64,000 bases of DNA, from positions 463,075-527,074 of the forward strand of contig CAVONI010000001.1 in the NCBI GenBank assembly GCA_963697285.1, given 5' to 3'. The position numbers and the translations under genes are program-made. Origin of the DNA: JAEUQQ01 sp963697285. GTDB taxonomy: Bacteria; Acidobacteriota; Vicinamibacteria; Vicinamibacterales; JAFNAJ01. Below the pieces are notes generated by a model, which was given only the letters and a program-made list of their open reading frames with translations, made no database searches and was not told where the DNA came from. How positions within the stretch are numbered: the first letter of the stretch is position 1; each line of letters begins with the position of its first letter. Below, in pieces: positions 56,196-63,801 of this stretch.

Positions 56196-56591
56196 GTGGC
56201 CGACCATACAGACGACCGCTGGAAGCGACTCAACTTACGTCCGCCGCCGCCGTCCGATGCCCCGGAACCCGAGCAGCCCGTGCTTGTCGACTACGTCTCC
56301 GACGGCCGGGTGGCCATCATCACGCTCAATCGGCCGCACGCAGACAACGCGATCTCGACGGAGCTGGCGGCGAGCCTGATCGCGATCCTGGAGAAGATCG
56401 CGGCCAACTCACCGACGGCCGTGCAGGCCGTGAAGCGGGCGGTTCGCATGGGCGACGGGCAACCGATCGAGCAGGCGGTGGCGATCATGATGGAAGCCCA
56501 CTGGCGCTCGGCGGTCCATCCCGACCGCATCGACGGCATCCGCGCCTTCAACGAGGGCCGCGAGCCGGTCTTCCAGGATCCGGACTTCTAG
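56196..56591 (+). pseudogene. Crotonase-family (enoyl-CoA hydratase-like) gene with large internal deletion
   Basis: 131 residues, GTG at 56196. The N-terminus (VLVDYVSDGRVAIITLNRPH and NAISTELAASLIAILEKIAA) and C-terminus (AVQAVKRAVRMGDGQPIEQA and RIDGIRAFNEGREPVFQDPD) match the ends of a crotonase of about 260 residues. They are fused at ANSPTA, with about 130 central residues missing, in frame. The lost part includes the CoA-binding loop and both oxyanion-hole segments, so hydratase activity should be lost. The frame stays open, which is unusual for an old pseudogene. Next to a ferredoxin-nitroreductase gene. Confidence 0.75.
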
Positions 56592-56683
56592 GAAACGCTC
56601 ACTTCGGTTTCACCGTCGGGGTCAGTCCGACCGATGGGCAACTACTGACGCCGTCCGTTCGACGACCAGGAAAGGACACGAGC

Positions 56684-57523
56684 ATGAACGCCGCCCTGCA
56701 TGCGACGAAGACGATCATCAAGGCCGACGAGAGCCTCTGCATCGGATGCGGCGGGTGCGTCCGTGCCTGCCCAGGGGGCCTCATCACCAAGGACCAGTTC
56801 CCCGTTCCGATCCCGAATGCCTGGGATCTCTGCATCGACTGCGGCCACTGCGTCGCCATCTGTCCGACCGAAGCGATGCACCAGCGCTCGATGGGGCCCG
56901 ACGACTGCGAGGCGATCGACATCCACCTGATTCCGAAGTGGGACCGGGTCAGGCAGTACCTGATCTCACGGCGCTCGGTCCGCACCTATGTCAGGAAACC
57001 GGTCGAGCGAGAGAAGATCCTGCAACTGCTGGACGTCGCCCGCTGGGCGGCCAACGGCGCCAACCGCCAGGTCCTGCGCTGGCTCGTCATCAACGATCGA
57101 GACGAGGTTCACCGCATCGCCCAGATGACGGTCGATTGGATGACGGTGGTCAAGGACAAGAACCCGGCGCTTTACCACGAGGCGAACCTCGAGTTGTTCG
57201 TGGACCCGTGGGGCGCGGGCCAGGATCGCATCTCCAGGGGCGCGCCCTGCGTCATCCAGGCCTGGGCCCCGAAAGATGAGCGGACGGCCCCTCCGGCGGC
57301 CATGATCGCCATCCACCAGATCCAGCTGGCGGCGCCAGCGCTCGGTCTCGGCACCTCGTTCACCGGCAGCATCAACACGGCCAGCCAGGCCTATCCGCCG
57401 TTGATCGAGGCACTGGGGATCCCCGCTGGCTCGATGCCGTACGGAACGTTCGTGATCGGCTATCCCGCGGAGAAGTACCAGCGGATTCCCGCGCGCCGGC
57501 CCGTCGACGTCGTCTGGCACTGA
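56684..57523 (+). CDS. Ferredoxin-nitroreductase fusion protein
   Basis: 279 residues, ATG at 56684. Residues 10-80 hold two [4Fe-4S] ferredoxin clusters: CIGCGGCVRACP and CIDCGHCVAICP. Residues 88-279 are a nitroreductase domain (RRSVRTYVRKPVEREKILQL, ARWAANGANRQVLRWLVIND, GAPCVIQAWAPKDE, GTSFTGSINTASQAYPPLIE, with AGSMPYGTFVIGYPAEKYQR at the end). Such fusions are FMN-dependent oxidoreductases fed by internal clusters and are common in anaerobes. It lies 92 bases after the deleted crotonase, suggesting a former aromatic- or acyl-CoA-related cluster. Redox partner and substrate unknown. Confidence 0.88.
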   Translation: MNAALHATKTIIKADESLCIGCGGCVRACPGGLITKDQFPVPIPNAWDLCIDCGHCVAICPTEAMHQRSMGPDDCEAIDIHLIPKWDRVRQYLISRRSVRTYVRKPVEREKILQLLDVARWAANGANRQVLRWLVINDRDEVHRIAQMTVDWMTVVKDKNPALYHEANLELFVDPWGAGQDRISRGAPCVIQAWAPKDERTAPPAAMIAIHQIQLAAPALGLGTSFTGSINTASQAYPPLIEALGIPAGSMPYGTFVIGYPAEKYQRIPARRPVDVVWH

Positions 57524-57566
57524 GCGAGCACGGCGGCCGGTCCAGCCGGCGCCCCTCGTCGCGAGA

Positions 57567-58097
57567 TCAGGCAGGAACGTAGGTCAACCTGACGACGTCC
57601 TCGCCAATCCGTTCGTGCGTCACGAGGCGGAGCGGCGGCCTGGGCCCGGCAAAATAGGGCGTGCCGTGACCAAGCACGACGGGGTGCAGGTAGATTCGAT
57701 ACTCATCGATCAGGCCAAGCCCAGTCAGGCTGTGCGCCAGGTCGGGGCCGGCAACTTCGATCTCGCCGTCGCGCTCGGTCTTCAGCACGCGGATCGCGCC
57801 GCCGAGGTCACCCGCGACAAGCGTGGCGTTGGGGCCGACCGACTGCAGCGAGCGCGAGACGACCCATTTCGGCTGGTTCCGCCACGCCGCCGCGAAGGCG
57901 TGTTCCTCTGCGTCCCATTCAGGGCGGTCATCGTCCCAGTAACGCATGACCTCATACATCCTGCGGCCGTAGACACTGCCCGCCTGCCCCCGGGCCTCTT
58001 CGATGAAGTGGCGGAAGAGCGTGCGATCTGGCCCAAACGCCAGATGGTCAACGTAGCCGTCGAGCGACTGGTTCATGCCGAACACGAGCCTGGCCAT
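57567..58097 (-). CDS. Dihydrofolate reductase-family (RibD C-terminal) protein
   Basis: 176 residues, ATG at 58097 (the longer upstream frame has no similarity). Small RibD_C/DHFR-fold reductase: ARLVFGMNQSLDGYVDHLAF opens the fold, GRRMYEVMRYWDDD and PKWVVSRSLQSVGPNATLV are conserved, and LIDEYRIYLHPVVLGHGTPY the C-terminal motif. These are NADPH-dependent reductases of unknown substrate, sometimes antibiotic-resistance-linked. It overlaps nothing on its own strand, but its 5' end adjoins the broken gene of the same family on the other strand. Confidence 0.88.
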   Translation of the reverse strand: MARLVFGMNQSLDGYVDHLAFGPDRTLFRHFIEEARGQAGSVYGRRMYEVMRYWDDDRPEWDAEEHAFAAAWRNQPKWVVSRSLQSVGPNATLVAGDLGGAIRVLKTERDGEIEVAGPDLAHSLTGLGLIDEYRIYLHPVVLGHGTPYFAGPRPPLRLVTHERIGEDVVRLTYVPA

Positions 58098-58129
58098 GGC
58101 ACTTCCTTTCTCACGCGGCACGGCCGCGT

Positions 58130-58444
58130 GGCGGCAGGTCCTCGGTCGCGACGACGGAACCACCGGCATCGACGACGACTTCGCGGTGAGGTCGTTCGAG
58201 AATCTCGGCGCCTGGATCATGGACCGCAACATGTTCGGCCCCGTGCGCGGGCCCTGGCTCGACCATGAGTGGAAGGGCCGGTGGGGCGCCAATCCGCCGT
58301 ACCACGTGCCGGTCTTCGTCCTGACCCACCTGCTCGGCCAGGGCGAGCCCCTGCTCCAGGGCATCGACCTTCGCGCGCTCGGGTAACACGGTGAAGGAGC
58401 ACGTCTCCACCGCGGCGGCGATGCACCTGGTGGTGGGACGGTAA
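58130..58444 (+). pseudogene. Second DHFR/RibD-family gene, internally deleted and N-terminally truncated
   Basis: On the plus strand 58130-58380 reads VLGRDDGTTGIDDDFAVRSF, ENLGAWIMDRNMFGPVRGPW and NPPYHVPVFVLTH, then jumps directly to LLGQGEPLLQGIDLRALG. About 70 residues that normally separate these blocks are missing, and the first 40 or so are absent. One more base shift near 58385 leads to VKEHVSTAAAMHLVVGR and a TAA at 58444. The family C-terminal end is thus present. It is divergent from, and close to, an intact relative at 57567-58097; the two are not sequence duplicates of each other. Confidence 0.7.
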
Positions 58445-58516
58445 GTTGATATCCGTCTCCTCAGGGCACGCCTGAGGCGCAGCCGTGTCGTTGCCCTGTC
58501 TGGTGCGTCGGGCTGA

Positions 58517-58542
58517 GCCCGGGGCAGTATCCTGCCCCGGGC
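58517..58542 (-). terminator. Terminator after pckA
   Basis: GCCCGGGGCA (58517-58526) pairs perfectly with TGCCCCGGGC (58533-58542) over a six-base loop, seven bases beyond the pckA stop. A second small hairpin, CTCAGG-GCACG-CCTGAG, lies farther out near 58460. Confidence 0.75.
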
Positions 58543-58548
58543 GCAGGA

Positions 58549-60192
58549 TCAGGCGCGTCGCGGGCCGGCCTCGACCACCTCGCGTGGGCATCCGCTCGCG
58601 TAGAGCGCGAAGTTCGCAATGAACCGTGCGGCCAGCGCGTCGTAGCGCGCGTCGTACTCCTGCCGGTTCGGCCACGTGCTCGCCGGATCGAGGATCTCGG
58701 CCGGGACGCCCTCGCACGCCTGCGGCACGTCGAATCCGAACACCGTGTCCTTGCGGTACGCGACCCCATCGAGCTTTCCGCCGAGGGCCGCGTTGAGCAG
58801 GGCGCGCGTGTGCCGGATGCTGATGCGCTTGCCGACGCCGAACGGGCCGCCCGTCCAGCCGGTGTTGACGAGCCAGCACGTCGCCTTGGCGCGCAGCATC
58901 CTGGCGCGGAGCAACTCGGCGTAGACGAGCGGCTGGTGCACCATGAACGGCGCGCCGAAGCAGGTGCTGAACGTGATCTCGGGCTCGATGCCCAGTCCCA
59001 CTTCGGTGCCCGCGATCTTGCTCGTGTACCCGGAGATGAAGTGGTACATCGCCTGCTCGGGGCCGAGCCGCGAGATGGGCGGCAGCACCCCCGACGCGTC
59101 GCAGGTCAGGAAGACGACGTTCGAGGGCTGGCCCGCCATGCGCTCGGGCACCGCGTTCTCGATGAACGTCAGCGGGTAGGCCGCGCGCGTGTTCTCGGTG
59201 ACCGACGCGTCGTTGAGATCGAGCCGGCGCGTGAGCGGGTCGAGCGTCACGTTCTCGAGGATGGTGCCGAACCGGCGCGTGCAGGAGTAGATCTGCGGTT
59301 CGGCCTCGGGTGACAGGCGGATCACCTTGGCGTAGCAGCCGTCTTCGAAGTTGAAGACGCCGTTGTCGCTCCACCCGTGCTCGTCGTCGCCGATCAGGTG
59401 CCGCGCGGGGTCGGCCGACAACGTCGTCTTGCCGGTGCCCGAGAGGCCGAAGAACAGGGCGACGGTGCCGTCGGCGCCGACGTTGGCCGAGCAGTGCATC
59501 GGCATCACGCCGTCGAGCGGCAGCAGGTAGTTGAGGACCGTGAAGATCGTCTTCTTGATCTCGCCCGCGTAGGCCGACCCGCCGATGATGGCGAGGCGCT
59601 CGGCGAAGTTGGCGATGATGAACGTGCCCGTGCGCGTCCCGTCGATCACCGGCGACGCCTGGAAGCCCGGGGCGCAGATGACCGTGAACTCCGGCACGTG
59701 CCGGTGGTACCCCTCGAGGCCCGACGGCTTCGCGAACATCGTCCGGGCAAACAGGCTGTGCCAGGCCTTCTCGCAGATGATGCGCACGGGGAGGCGATGT
59801 TCGGGGTCGGCGCCGGCGAACGCATCCTGCACGAACACGTCGCGGCCCTGGAGGTAGCCCTGCAGGCGCATGGCCAGCGACGTGAAGTTCGGGGGCATGA
59901 ACGGGCGGTTGTACTCGCCCCACCAGACCTTGTGCTCGCTGGTGGCCTCGCTGACGATGAACTTGTCGGCCGCCGCGCGCGCGGTGTGCGCGCCCGTGCT
60001 GACGACGAACGCGCCGTCGGCGGCGATGCGTCCCTCGCGGCGGAAGATGGCTTCCTCGTACAGCGGGCCTTCCGACAGGTTCCAGTAGACACGCTGCAGG
60101 CGGGTGAGGCCGTGGTGCTCGAGGCCGTAGACACTGGCCGCGAGGCCGGCGTCGCGCGAGGCCGGCGTGGCGATGCCCAGGTAGTCGCTCAT
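58549..60192 (-). CDS. pckA: Phosphoenolpyruvate carboxykinase (ATP-type)
   Basis: 547 residues, ATG at 60192 (its first bases overlap the upstream aminotransferase stop, ATGA). It converts oxaloacetate to PEP with ATP, the committed gluconeogenic step. Family landmarks: NRPFMPPNF, ARTMFAKPSGLEGY, the kinase-1a P-loop GLSGTGKTTLSADP, kinase-2 segment GDDEHGWSDNGVFNFEDGCY, and GGPFGVGKRISIRHTRALL. Size is usual (530-545). It forms an operon with an aspartate-type aminotransferase, which would supply oxaloacetate from aspartate. No frameshift. Confidence 0.97.
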   Translation of the reverse strand: MSDYLGIATPASRDAGLAASVYGLEHHGLTRLQRVYWNLSEGPLYEEAIFRREGRIAADGAFVVSTGAHTARAAADKFIVSEATSEHKVWWGEYNRPFMPPNFTSLAMRLQGYLQGRDVFVQDAFAGADPEHRLPVRIICEKAWHSLFARTMFAKPSGLEGYHRHVPEFTVICAPGFQASPVIDGTRTGTFIIANFAERLAIIGGSAYAGEIKKTIFTVLNYLLPLDGVMPMHCSANVGADGTVALFFGLSGTGKTTLSADPARHLIGDDEHGWSDNGVFNFEDGCYAKVIRLSPEAEPQIYSCTRRFGTILENVTLDPLTRRLDLNDASVTENTRAAYPLTFIENAVPERMAGQPSNVVFLTCDASGVLPPISRLGPEQAMYHFISGYTSKIAGTEVGLGIEPEITFSTCFGAPFMVHQPLVYAELLRARMLRAKATCWLVNTGWTGGPFGVGKRISIRHTRALLNAALGGKLDGVAYRKDTVFGFDVPQACEGVPAEILDPASTWPNRQEYDARYDALAARFIANFALYASGCPREVVEAGPRRA

Positions 60193-61403
60193 AGCGCATC
60201 CCTCAGCAGCTTCTTCCCGCCCAGGAACAGTTCGTTCGGCGCGTTCGGATCGAGCGCCCACTGGATGCGCTGGACGCCCTCGGTGATCTCCTTGAGCGTG
60301 CCGCAGAAGCTGACGCGCAGGTGGCCCTCCATGCCGAACTCCTTGCCGGGCACGGTGACCACGCGCACGCGATCGAGCAGGAACGCCGCGAGCTTCTGCG
60401 ACTGCTTCTCGTAGGCGCTGAAGTCGGGGAAGGTGTAGAAGGTGCCCGCCGGCACGGTGACCTTGACGCCGGGGATGGCGCGCAGGCGCGCGACCAGCAC
60501 GTTGCGGTTGTTCTCGAGCGTCGCGCGCAGGGCGTTGACCGAGTGCTGGACGCCGTTGAGCGCACCGACGGCGGCCCACTGCGACGGCGCGGCCGGGCCC
60601 GACGTCTGCTGCGACTGGATGTTGGTCATCGCCTTCACGAGGTCGCGGTTGCCCACGGCCCACCCGATGCGGAAGCCCGTCATCGCATACATCTTCGACA
60701 CGCAGTTGATGACCACCAGCTTCGACCGCTCGACGTCTTCCTTCGTGAAGGCGTAGCAGTTGGTGGGCGTGCGGCCGTCGAACACGAGTCGGTTGTAGGT
60801 GTCGTCCATCAGCAGCCAGATGCCCTTGCGCTCGCAGAGGTCCACGACCTGGGCGACGAACGCGTCGGCGTACACCGCGCCGCTCGGGTTGTTGGGGCTG
60901 TTGAGGATGATGGCTTTCGTCGAGGAGCCGACGGCGGCGGCGATCTCGTCGAACGTCGGGTGGAACGAGCCGTCGGCCGCGGTCACCGGCACGGGCACGC
61001 CGCCGGCGAGCCGCACCATCTCCGGGTAGCTGACCCAGTAGGGCGCCGGGTAGATCACTTCATCGTGGGGGTCGAGGATGGCGATCAACGCGACCATCAG
61101 CGACTGCTTCGCCCCGCTCGAGACGATGACGTTCTCGGGGAGGACGGTGCGCTCGTAGTGTTCCTCGGTGTAGCGGATGACCGCCTTCTTGAGTGGCGGG
61201 ATGCCGTCGGCGGGCGTGTAGCGCACCTCCCCGGTGCTGAGCAGCGACGCGCACCCGATGATGGCGTCGATGGGCGCGCGGCTCTTTGGTTCGCCGCCGC
61301 CGAGATGGATGACCGGCTCACCCTTGTCGCGGAGGAGCGCGGCCGTTTCATTGAGTTTGAGCGTGGGGGATTCTTTGATGGACAGCGCCAATTGGCTGAG
61401 CAT
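60189..61403 (-). CDS. Aspartate/aromatic-type aminotransferase (class I/II)
   Basis: 404 residues, ATG at 61403; the frame is open upstream but unsupported. PLP fold-type I: HLGGGEPKSRAP, GEVRYTPADGIPPLKKAVIR, SSGAKQSLMVALIAILDPHD (substrate/cofactor site), LNSPNNPSGAVYADAFV, the PLP lysine in INCVSKMYAMTGFRIGW, and RVVTVPGKEFGMEGHLRVSF with the conserved Arg. It is most like aspartate aminotransferases of the AspB type. Its end overlaps pckA by four bases, so the coupled pair probably turns aspartate into oxaloacetate and then PEP. I see no gene or signal in 61404-61631. Confidence 0.9.
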   Translation of the reverse strand: MLSQLALSIKESPTLKLNETAALLRDKGEPVIHLGGGEPKSRAPIDAIIGCASLLSTGEVRYTPADGIPPLKKAVIRYTEEHYERTVLPENVIVSSGAKQSLMVALIAILDPHDEVIYPAPYWVSYPEMVRLAGGVPVPVTAADGSFHPTFDEIAAAVGSSTKAIILNSPNNPSGAVYADAFVAQVVDLCERKGIWLLMDDTYNRLVFDGRTPTNCYAFTKEDVERSKLVVINCVSKMYAMTGFRIGWAVGNRDLVKAMTNIQSQQTSGPAAPSQWAAVGALNGVQHSVNALRATLENNRNVLVARLRAIPGVKVTVPAGTFYTFPDFSAYEKQSQKLAAFLLDRVRVVTVPGKEFGMEGHLRVSFCGTLKEITEGVQRIQWALDPNAPNELFLGGKKLLRDAL

Positions 61404-61631
61404 GATGCCTCGCGTGCTCCGTCCGGCGGGGTCGCCCCGGGCGGGACGTGAGAACCCGCCGCCGAACCAGCGCCATCCTACCTGTACATCAGCGGTGGGG
61501 GAACAGCCGAGATCGCGCGGCGGGGCAGTGGGCCAACGGGCACCGTGCGGCAGCCGCACGCATCCGGCAGCCAGGCGGCAGCCCGCGACCGAGGGATTCC
61601 CCGTTCGCGTTGACAGGCGGCAGCCCTGCGA

Positions 61632-61660
61632 TTGACCATCCGCAGGGATTCGGCTACGAT
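61632..61660 (+). promoter_or_regulatory. Promoter upstream of tRNA-Asn
   Basis: TTGACC (61632-61637), a 17-base spacer and TACGAT (61655-61660). The predicted start near 61667 is about 73 bases before the tRNA. Confidence 0.55.
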
Positions 61661-61739
61661 TTCGGTTCGCTCTGAAGCGCGCCAGCGTCTCAGGGCACCG
61701 CGCACTCCGCGCCGACGCCTGTCGGTGCCGGACCCGTGT

Positions 61740-61814
61740 TCCTCGGTAGCTCAACGGCAGAGCATCCGGCTGTTAACCGGAGGGTTGCTGGTTCGAATCC
61801 AGCCCGAGGAGCCA
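61740..61814 (+). tRNA. tRNA-Asn (GTT anticodon)
   Basis: Acceptor stem TCCTCGG/CCGAGGA, D-arm with AGCTCAACGGCAGAGC, anticodon stem-loop CCGGCTGTTAACCGG (anticodon GTT), T-arm CTGGTTCGAATCCAG, discriminator G and an encoded CCA. All arms fold. The first copy of the 95-base tandem repeat begins in its last four bases. Confidence 0.96.
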
Positions 61815-61980
61815 AACTCCTTTCAGTCGTTTCGTCTCCCCGGTCTGGCTTGCGGTTCATCGTGCCGGCCTGGCGTCCGGCACGAAGTGCGAATCCGCGT
61901 CAGGCGCCAAACTCCTTTCAGTCGTTTCGTCTCCCCGGTCTGGCTTGCGGTTCATCGTGCCGGCCTGGCGTCCGGCACGA
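61811..61980. repeat. 95-base tandem repeat next to tRNA-Asn
   Basis: Two nearly identical units of 75 bases (61811-61885 and 61906-61980) with a 95-base period, both starting GCCAAACTCC and containing CGTGCCGG-N8-CCGGCACG, a perfect 8-base hairpin that could terminate the tRNA transcript. The first copy starts inside the tRNA 3' end. A third, diverged copy lies at 63115-63186. Confidence 0.85.
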
Positions 61981-62007
61981 GCGCGATGAGCTGATTGACC
62001 GTCAGCA

Positions 62008-62061
62008 GACACGAAGCTGAACCGCGACGTCGCCATGAAGGTGCTGCCCGCGGCGCTGACG
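62008..62061 (+). pseudogene. Tiny Ser/Thr protein-kinase fragment
   Basis: 18 codons reading DTKLNRDVAMKVLPAALT, the subdomain II segment (with the ATP-binding Lys) of bacterial Pkn-type serine/threonine kinases. No other kinase sequence surrounds it. It is a short relic of a larger gene, or a chance match, though the pattern is quite specific. Confidence 0.5.
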
Positions 62062-62285
62062 TGTGTGGCAACTTGCTCGTTTTTCTGCGGCTGTGGGACT
62101 AACCCCATGCACCGCGAGCACACAAGCTAATAGTCGGCGAGGAGTCCTTCAACCGCACAGGCAACGTTCAAGCGCGCACCCCGCCAGAGACATGCCGCTA
62201 GTGCCAGCGACGATCAGCTCAGCGGCACACTGCACCTGGCGGGACGCCGAGGCTCGATAGCGGCGTTGCTGCGGCGCTGAGTCTG

Positions 62286-62638
62286 TCAGCGTGCATCGCC
62301 TCTCGAACGCCCCGCCTCCTTCACGATCTTCTCCCTTGGACTTCTTGCCGACGACGCCAGCCACTGCTCCACCGCCGCCAGCGTCACCCAGTGCTGTAGG
62401 GGGGGGGGGGCGGCAGCACGGTCACCTCCAGGACTGTCGTCGCGGGCAGCTCCGTCAGCCAGCCCTCCTCCCGGAGAGCCGCCAGGGCCACCGTGGCGGC
62501 TCGAAAAGAGAACCAGGGGTGACTTCCACCTTGTGGCTCGCGCCGTCCGCTTCCAAAACGGGCACGCAGGCGCGGCGGAGGGGCACGGCCAAGAATCCTG
62601 ACACTGACCGACGGCGAAGGCGAGGCGATACATCTCAA
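62286..62638 (-). pseudogene. Possible broken gene with a G12 tract
   Basis: Minus-strand protein-like text (WFSFRAATVALAALREEGWL, TELPATTVLEVTVLPPPP) switches frame at a run of twelve G (62399-62410) and goes on as LQHWVTLAAVEQWLASSARS to a stop. I do not know a family. The homopolymer makes the length uncertain, and the piece might be one small gene with a sequencing or phase-variation shift. Confidence 0.3.
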
Positions 62639-62716
62639 CAGGGGTTTCCGCCAACCTGCTCCCGCTTATCACCGAACGTGAACTCCTGCGTCAGCTACAG
62701 CGCCAGCGAGAATTGC

Positions 62717-63105
62717 TCAGCGGCCCGTGCCGCCAGTTCGACGACGGGTACGTCGGCTGAGACCCAGCCCGCCTAGGGCGAGTGCGAACAGGCTCAATGC
62801 GACGGGTTCCGGCACGTGGCTGAGTTCTATTTGTACACCGGGCATGAACTGAATTCTTCCAAAAGAGCCATACGTCCCTACTGGGTCAAGGTCACCTTCG
62901 ATAAACCACAGTTCCTCAAGCGTATCCGCGCCTGGCGTGCAACTCCCGTCGCGCGTCCTCAGGAGGCACACGTCGTCCATCGGTATTTCGGTACTGCCAA
63001 ACTAGGTCGGCAGCATGAATCGAGAGAACGTCGAACAGGTAGTTCCCCCGAGTGGTGTCATTGCCTATTCGGAGGCCGACCAGAGTTCGGTTCGCCGGGA
63101 TTCGG
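62717..63105 (-). pseudogene. PEP-CTERM protein, C-terminal fragment
   Basis: Reads RTLVGLRIGNDTTRGNYLFD and SIHAADLVWQYRNTDGR, then after a one-base shift near 62975 LEELWFIEGDLDPVGTYGSF and the tail VPEPVALSLFALALGGLGLS followed by arginines. The PEP-CTERM signal is complete, but the first part of the gene and its signal peptide are absent. The third copy of the 95-base-type repeat (63115-63186) sits right where the upstream part should be, suggesting insertion or recombination there. Confidence 0.65.
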
Positions 63106-63114
63106 GGCCGGTCG

Positions 63115-63186
63115 GTCGTTTCGTCTCCTCGGGCTGGCTTGCGGCTCATCGTGCCGGTCTTCCGTCCGGCACGAAGTGCGAATCCG
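63115..63186. repeat. Third, diverged copy of the tRNA-Asn-linked repeat
   Basis: Shares GTCGTTTCGTCTCC and the hairpin core GTGCCGG-N8-CCGGCAC with 61811-61980, including the AAGTGCGAATCCG tail. It adjoins the PEP-CTERM fragment. Confidence 0.7.
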
Positions 63187-63273
63187 GGCAGGAGCCAAAC
63201 GTCGCGCAGCAGGGTGGCGACGTCCCCGGTACACCGACGTTCACACTGAAGTCCGGACCCGGATGACGCAGCG

Positions 63274-63498
63274 CTACTCCCGCTCGAGCAATTGTTCAGC
63301 GGAGAGGCCAATGTCCCTGGCGATCTTCCGGAGCAACGTGGGGGAGATGTCGCGCCCGGCGTGGAAGGGCACAGTCGTTCCTCGACCGTCTGGGTGCCGG
63401 TACTGCCTGTGGGAGCCACGCTGTCGCACTTCCGCGAACCCGAGGCCTTCGAGGATCGCCGCCACTTCTCGCGGCTTGAGCACCGGCAGGTTGCCCAC
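63274..63498 (-). CDS. hicA: HicA-family mRNA interferase toxin
   Basis: 74 residues, GTG start at 63498 overlapping the antitoxin stop by one base. HicA toxins are small dsRBD-like ribonucleases that cleave mRNA when free of HicB. Family sequence: PREVAAILEGLGFAEVRQRG, the catalytic His in GSHRQYRHPDGRGTTVPFHA, and DISPTLLRKIARDIGLSAE. Length is typical (60-80). The order here is antitoxin first, then toxin, which is less common than hicAB but known. Confidence 0.9.
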   Translation of the reverse strand: MGNLPVLKPREVAAILEGLGFAEVRQRGSHRQYRHPDGRGTTVPFHAGRDISPTLLRKIARDIGLSAEQLLERE

Positions 63499-63707
63499 TA
63501 TGCGACCTTGATCGTGTGGACCCCGACGAACTCCGACTCGAGCCGGGGCTCGCCGTCCTCGAGGAGCATGCTCACGACTTCCTCAAGATTGCGCTGCAGT
63601 TCGTCCAGGTTCTCACCTTGGCTGTGGGCACCGGGCCAGCCCGGGACGTGACCGACGAACAGGTTGGTCTCAGGGTCTCGCTCGACGACAACGGGAAAGC
63701 TTCGCAT
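63498..63707 (-). CDS. hicB: HicB-family antitoxin
   Basis: 69 residues, ATG at 63707 (the frame extends upstream without similarity). HicB degenerate RNase H fold: RSFPVVVERDPETNLFVGHV, PGWPGAHSQGENLDELQRNL, EEVVSMLLEDGEPRL. There is no C-terminal DNA-binding helix, so this is a short HicB, and autorepression would need another mechanism. Translationally coupled to hicA downstream. Located between decayed sequence and an IS end, a usual place for such modules. Confidence 0.88.
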   Translation of the reverse strand: MRSFPVVVERDPETNLFVGHVPGWPGAHSQGENLDELQRNLEEVVSMLLEDGEPRLESEFVGVHTIKVA

Positions 63708-63801
63708 GGCAGGGGTCCTCGCCACGAGAATACAGGGGGCCAGCGGACTCGTCCATCTGGTGTGGGCGACGACGGTCCATTCCGGACACATGAGTAACGG
63801 A

